The position numbers were made by a program, and so were the translations under genes. The notes under the pieces were generated by a model, which did no database searches, was not told the DNA's origin, and worked only from the letters and a program-made list of their open reading frames with translations. A stretch of DNA of 64,000 nucleotides from RHKX01 sp963743875 (GTDB lineage: Bacteria; Actinomycetota; Thermoleophilia; Solirubrobacterales; 70-9). The DNA is taken from assembly GCA_963743875.1 (NCBI GenBank), contig CAVURM010000004.1, forward strand, positions 124,001 through 188,000, read 5' to 3'. Below are positions 62,152 through 64,000 of the stretch, piece after piece; position 1 is the first letter of the stretch; every line of letters begins with the position of its first letter.

Positions 62152-62963
62152 ATGACCGAGTCACAGGGACCACCGACATCTGGAGGGGCCGGCGAGCCCC
62201 AGCAGCCGCAGCCGGTTCAGCCGGCCGTGCCGGCCGCCTGGTACCCGCACCCCACCGCTCCCGGATGGGAGGCCTACTGGGACGGAGCCGCCTGGGGGCC
62301 GGAGACGCGCCCTGCCCAGCCGGCCGCGCCGGCCGCCCCGCCGGTCCAGGAGCAACCGGTCCAGCAGGAGCAGCCTGCCGCGGTTGAGCCACAGCCGGTC
62401 GCGGCCCAGCCGGCCCAGCAGAGGTCGCCCAGGAGCAGCCGACCGCCGTCCAGCCCGAGCCGGCCGTCGCCCCGCAGGCCGCGGTCGCACCGGCCGTCGC
62501 CCCGCCGGCAGCCGCGGCCGAACGTGGCGACAGTTCGCTCGCGCCGATCTTCTGCATCCTCGGCGCGGTTGTCGCGATCGTCGGTGCCTTCCTACCCGCA
62601 GCCACCAGCGACGTCTTCATCGACCTCGCCGACAACACGATGGTCGCCGCCGGTTACGGGATCGCCGTGATCGCCGCCGCCGTTCTCGGCGCCGTGATCG
62701 CCGCCTACTGCTACGTCAAGTCCACTCGCAGCTGGCTGCCGATCCTGCTCGGGGTCGTCGTCCTCGGCATCGCCGTCTACGCCGGCACCGCCGGCCTCGA
62801 GATCACGCCGGAGAACGTTCCGACCGGAGGGGCCGGCAAGGACCTCCTGTCCGCGGCGGGCGTGGACGACAGCGGCTCCCCCTCCACGGGAATCTTCGCG
62901 GTCGGCATCGGCGGATTGCTGATGGTGCTCGGCGGCATCGGTATCTCGCGCGAGCCGAAGTAG
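62152..62963 (+). CDS. DUF2510-containing membrane protein, one frameshift
   Basis: From ATG 62152 a Pro/Gln-rich start precedes a DUF2510-like WW-type motif (AAWYPHPTAPGWEAYWDGAA), then a Pro/Ala/Gln linker in which the frame shifts near 62420. The other frame continues LAPIFCILGAVVAIVGAFLP, MVAAGYGIAVIAAAVLGAVI, LPILLGVVVLGIAVYAG and FAVGIGGLLMVLGGIGISRE, four membrane helices, to 62963. Unknown role; DUF2510 is common in actinobacterial membrane proteins. Confidence 0.75.
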
Positions 62964-63026
62964 CTGGCTCCGGCGAACTGGGGCCCGCGCGAGCCCCGGG
63001 GCAGTAGTCTCACGCCCGGCCACCGG

Positions 63027-64000
63027 ATGGAGAGGGAGCGAGACTTGATCGAGGGAGCGTTTCGACCCGGCGTGTGTGGATTTGTCGCTGCCGTCGTCCT
63101 GTCGGTGATCGGACCGGTGGCCGTCGCTTCGGCGGCTGTCAACCCGTGGATGACCCCCGCCGATCAGTTCGTGAACTTCGCCCACCAGGGCGGGGAGCTC
63201 GAGGCGCCCGGCAACACGATGTACGCGTTCAAGACCGCGATGCGGGAGAGCGGCGCCGACGGGATCGAGATGGACGCCTACATCAGCGCCGACGGACAGC
63301 TCGTGGTCATTCACGACCGGACCCTTCAGGGGACGACCAACTCCCAACAGCCCGGCGCTCCCGCGCCGTTCGGACCGGGCCAACCCGACGAGGTCTGGGA
63401 CTACACGGTCGCCGAGCTGAAGACTCTCGACGACGCCTACTGGTTCGCACCCGGAACCGGTCAGTACAACCACAGCCTCCCGGCCGGTGACTACATCTTC
63501 CGCGGAGTGGCCGACGGCGACGTCCCACCGCCACCCGGTTACGCAGCCTCCGACTTCAGGATCCCGACCTTCCAGGAGGTGCTCGACGAGTTCCCCGATA
63601 CCCGGATCGACATCGAGATCAAGTCGCAATCCGGGCACATCGACAAGGGTGAGGAGGCGGCCCGGGAGCTGGCCGCGATCCTCGCCGCACAACCGGGCGG
63701 CGACGACGAGAACGTGCTCGTGTCCTCGTTCGGTCAGGCCGAGCTGGAGGCCTTCCACGAGGCATTGCCGCAGCACGATTCGCTGTCGGCGAGCCTCAGC
63801 TCGACCAGCGATTACGCGCTCGGCGGGGTGCCGATCCAGCCTGCTCCCCAGGCGCTCCAGCCACCCGACATCTACGACCTCGGCGGCGGATTGCTGATCG
63901 ACGCGCCCGCCTTTCTCAAGCCCTTCGCGACGACCGACGGCTACGCGCTCCACGTCTGGGGCTCCGACGCCGAGCCGGAGGGCGACAACCTCTACCAGCA
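63027..64000 (+). CDS. Secreted glycerophosphodiester phosphodiesterase, 3' end outside window
   Basis: Hydrolyses glycerophosphodiesters to glycerol-3-phosphate and an alcohol. ATG 63027, or TTG 63045 with GAGAGGGAGCG upstream, starts the frame. A signal peptide (FVAAVVLSVIGPVAVASAAV) precedes the GDPD barrel: FAHQGGELEAPGNTMYAF (catalytic His, Glu-Asn region), ADGIEMDAYISADGQLVVIH and DRT (metal Glu/Asp, second His), and IDIEIKSQ. No stop before the window end. Confidence 0.88.
   Translation, partial: MERERDLIEGAFRPGVCGFVAAVVLSVIGPVAVASAAVNPWMTPADQFVNFAHQGGELEAPGNTMYAFKTAMRESGADGIEMDAYISADGQLVVIHDRTLQGTTNSQQPGAPAPFGPGQPDEVWDYTVAELKTLDDAYWFAPGTGQYNHSLPAGDYIFRGVADGDVPPPPGYAASDFRIPTFQEVLDEFPDTRIDIEIKSQSGHIDKGEEAARELAAILAAQPGGDDENVLVSSFGQAELEAFHEALPQHDSLSASLSSTSDYALGGVPIQPAPQALQPPDIYDLGGGLLIDAPAFLKPFATTDGYALHVWGSDAEPEGDNLYQ

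Overview
The window looks like chromosomal DNA of a high-GC actinobacterium. Extreme GC at third codon positions, a CobA-HemD fusion, an F420-type Ddn-like reductase, DUF3107, DUF1385 and DUF5715 proteins, and many secreted proteins with Lys/Ala-rich C-terminal tails all suggest the Thermoleophilia/Solirubrobacterales area. That placement is inference, because no rRNA or marker tree can be read here.

Layout. 1-8.7 kb: ileS (cut by the left edge) divergent from fumC, then a secreted protein, msrA, a YdeI-like protein and a succinate-semialdehyde dehydrogenase. 8.7-24 kb: ordinary housekeeping and accessory genes (AttH-like, lytic transglycosylase, ychF, PAP2, BtrH-like, DUF3107, methylmalonyl-CoA epimerase, ftsH, DUF1385, rarA, aldehyde dehydrogenase, vapBC, bile-acid/sodium-type symporter, arginase family). 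Most of these read only by switching frame one to six times, often at C/G runs, which is the pattern expected of assembly indels rather than decay. 24-43.7 kb is clean: a tightly packed cytochrome-c-maturation/haem operon (ccmA-ccmB-ccmC-ccmD-like-hemA-hemC-cobA/hemD), a SAM hydrolase family gene, an ABC exporter with a Ddn-like reductase, birA, a large DEAH helicase, a TlpA-like lipoprotein, an NfeD/slipin pair, a GalT-like protein and an MBL-fold protein.

43.8-57.8 kb is an accessory island. It ends at an intact tRNA-Arg(CCT) gene (57718-57791) and holds three further 5' halves of that tRNA in the same orientation (45806, 50415, 55714) plus a fourth, deleted junction (about 52365). Two of the partial copies and the intact gene carry the same upstream block, starting 107-108 bp before the tRNA; three of the broken junctions share a downstream arm. 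This is best explained by serial integration of elements into one tRNA anticodon region, each element bringing a new 5' half and new upstream DNA. A truncated tyrosine recombinase (53546-53881) lies inside. Cargo includes secreted proteins with Ig-like repeats (one with three 261-bp units that read as identical), a pair of related small membrane proteins of unknown function, a methyltransferase, an HD-domain protein, a RibD-type reductase and a tandem trio of SnoaL-like genes.

57.8-64 kb returns to ordinary genes: two tiny membrane proteins, a secreted beta-propeller protein, a DHA2-type MFS exporter divergent from an HxlR regulator, a DUF2510 membrane protein and a glycerophosphodiester phosphodiesterase cut by the right edge.
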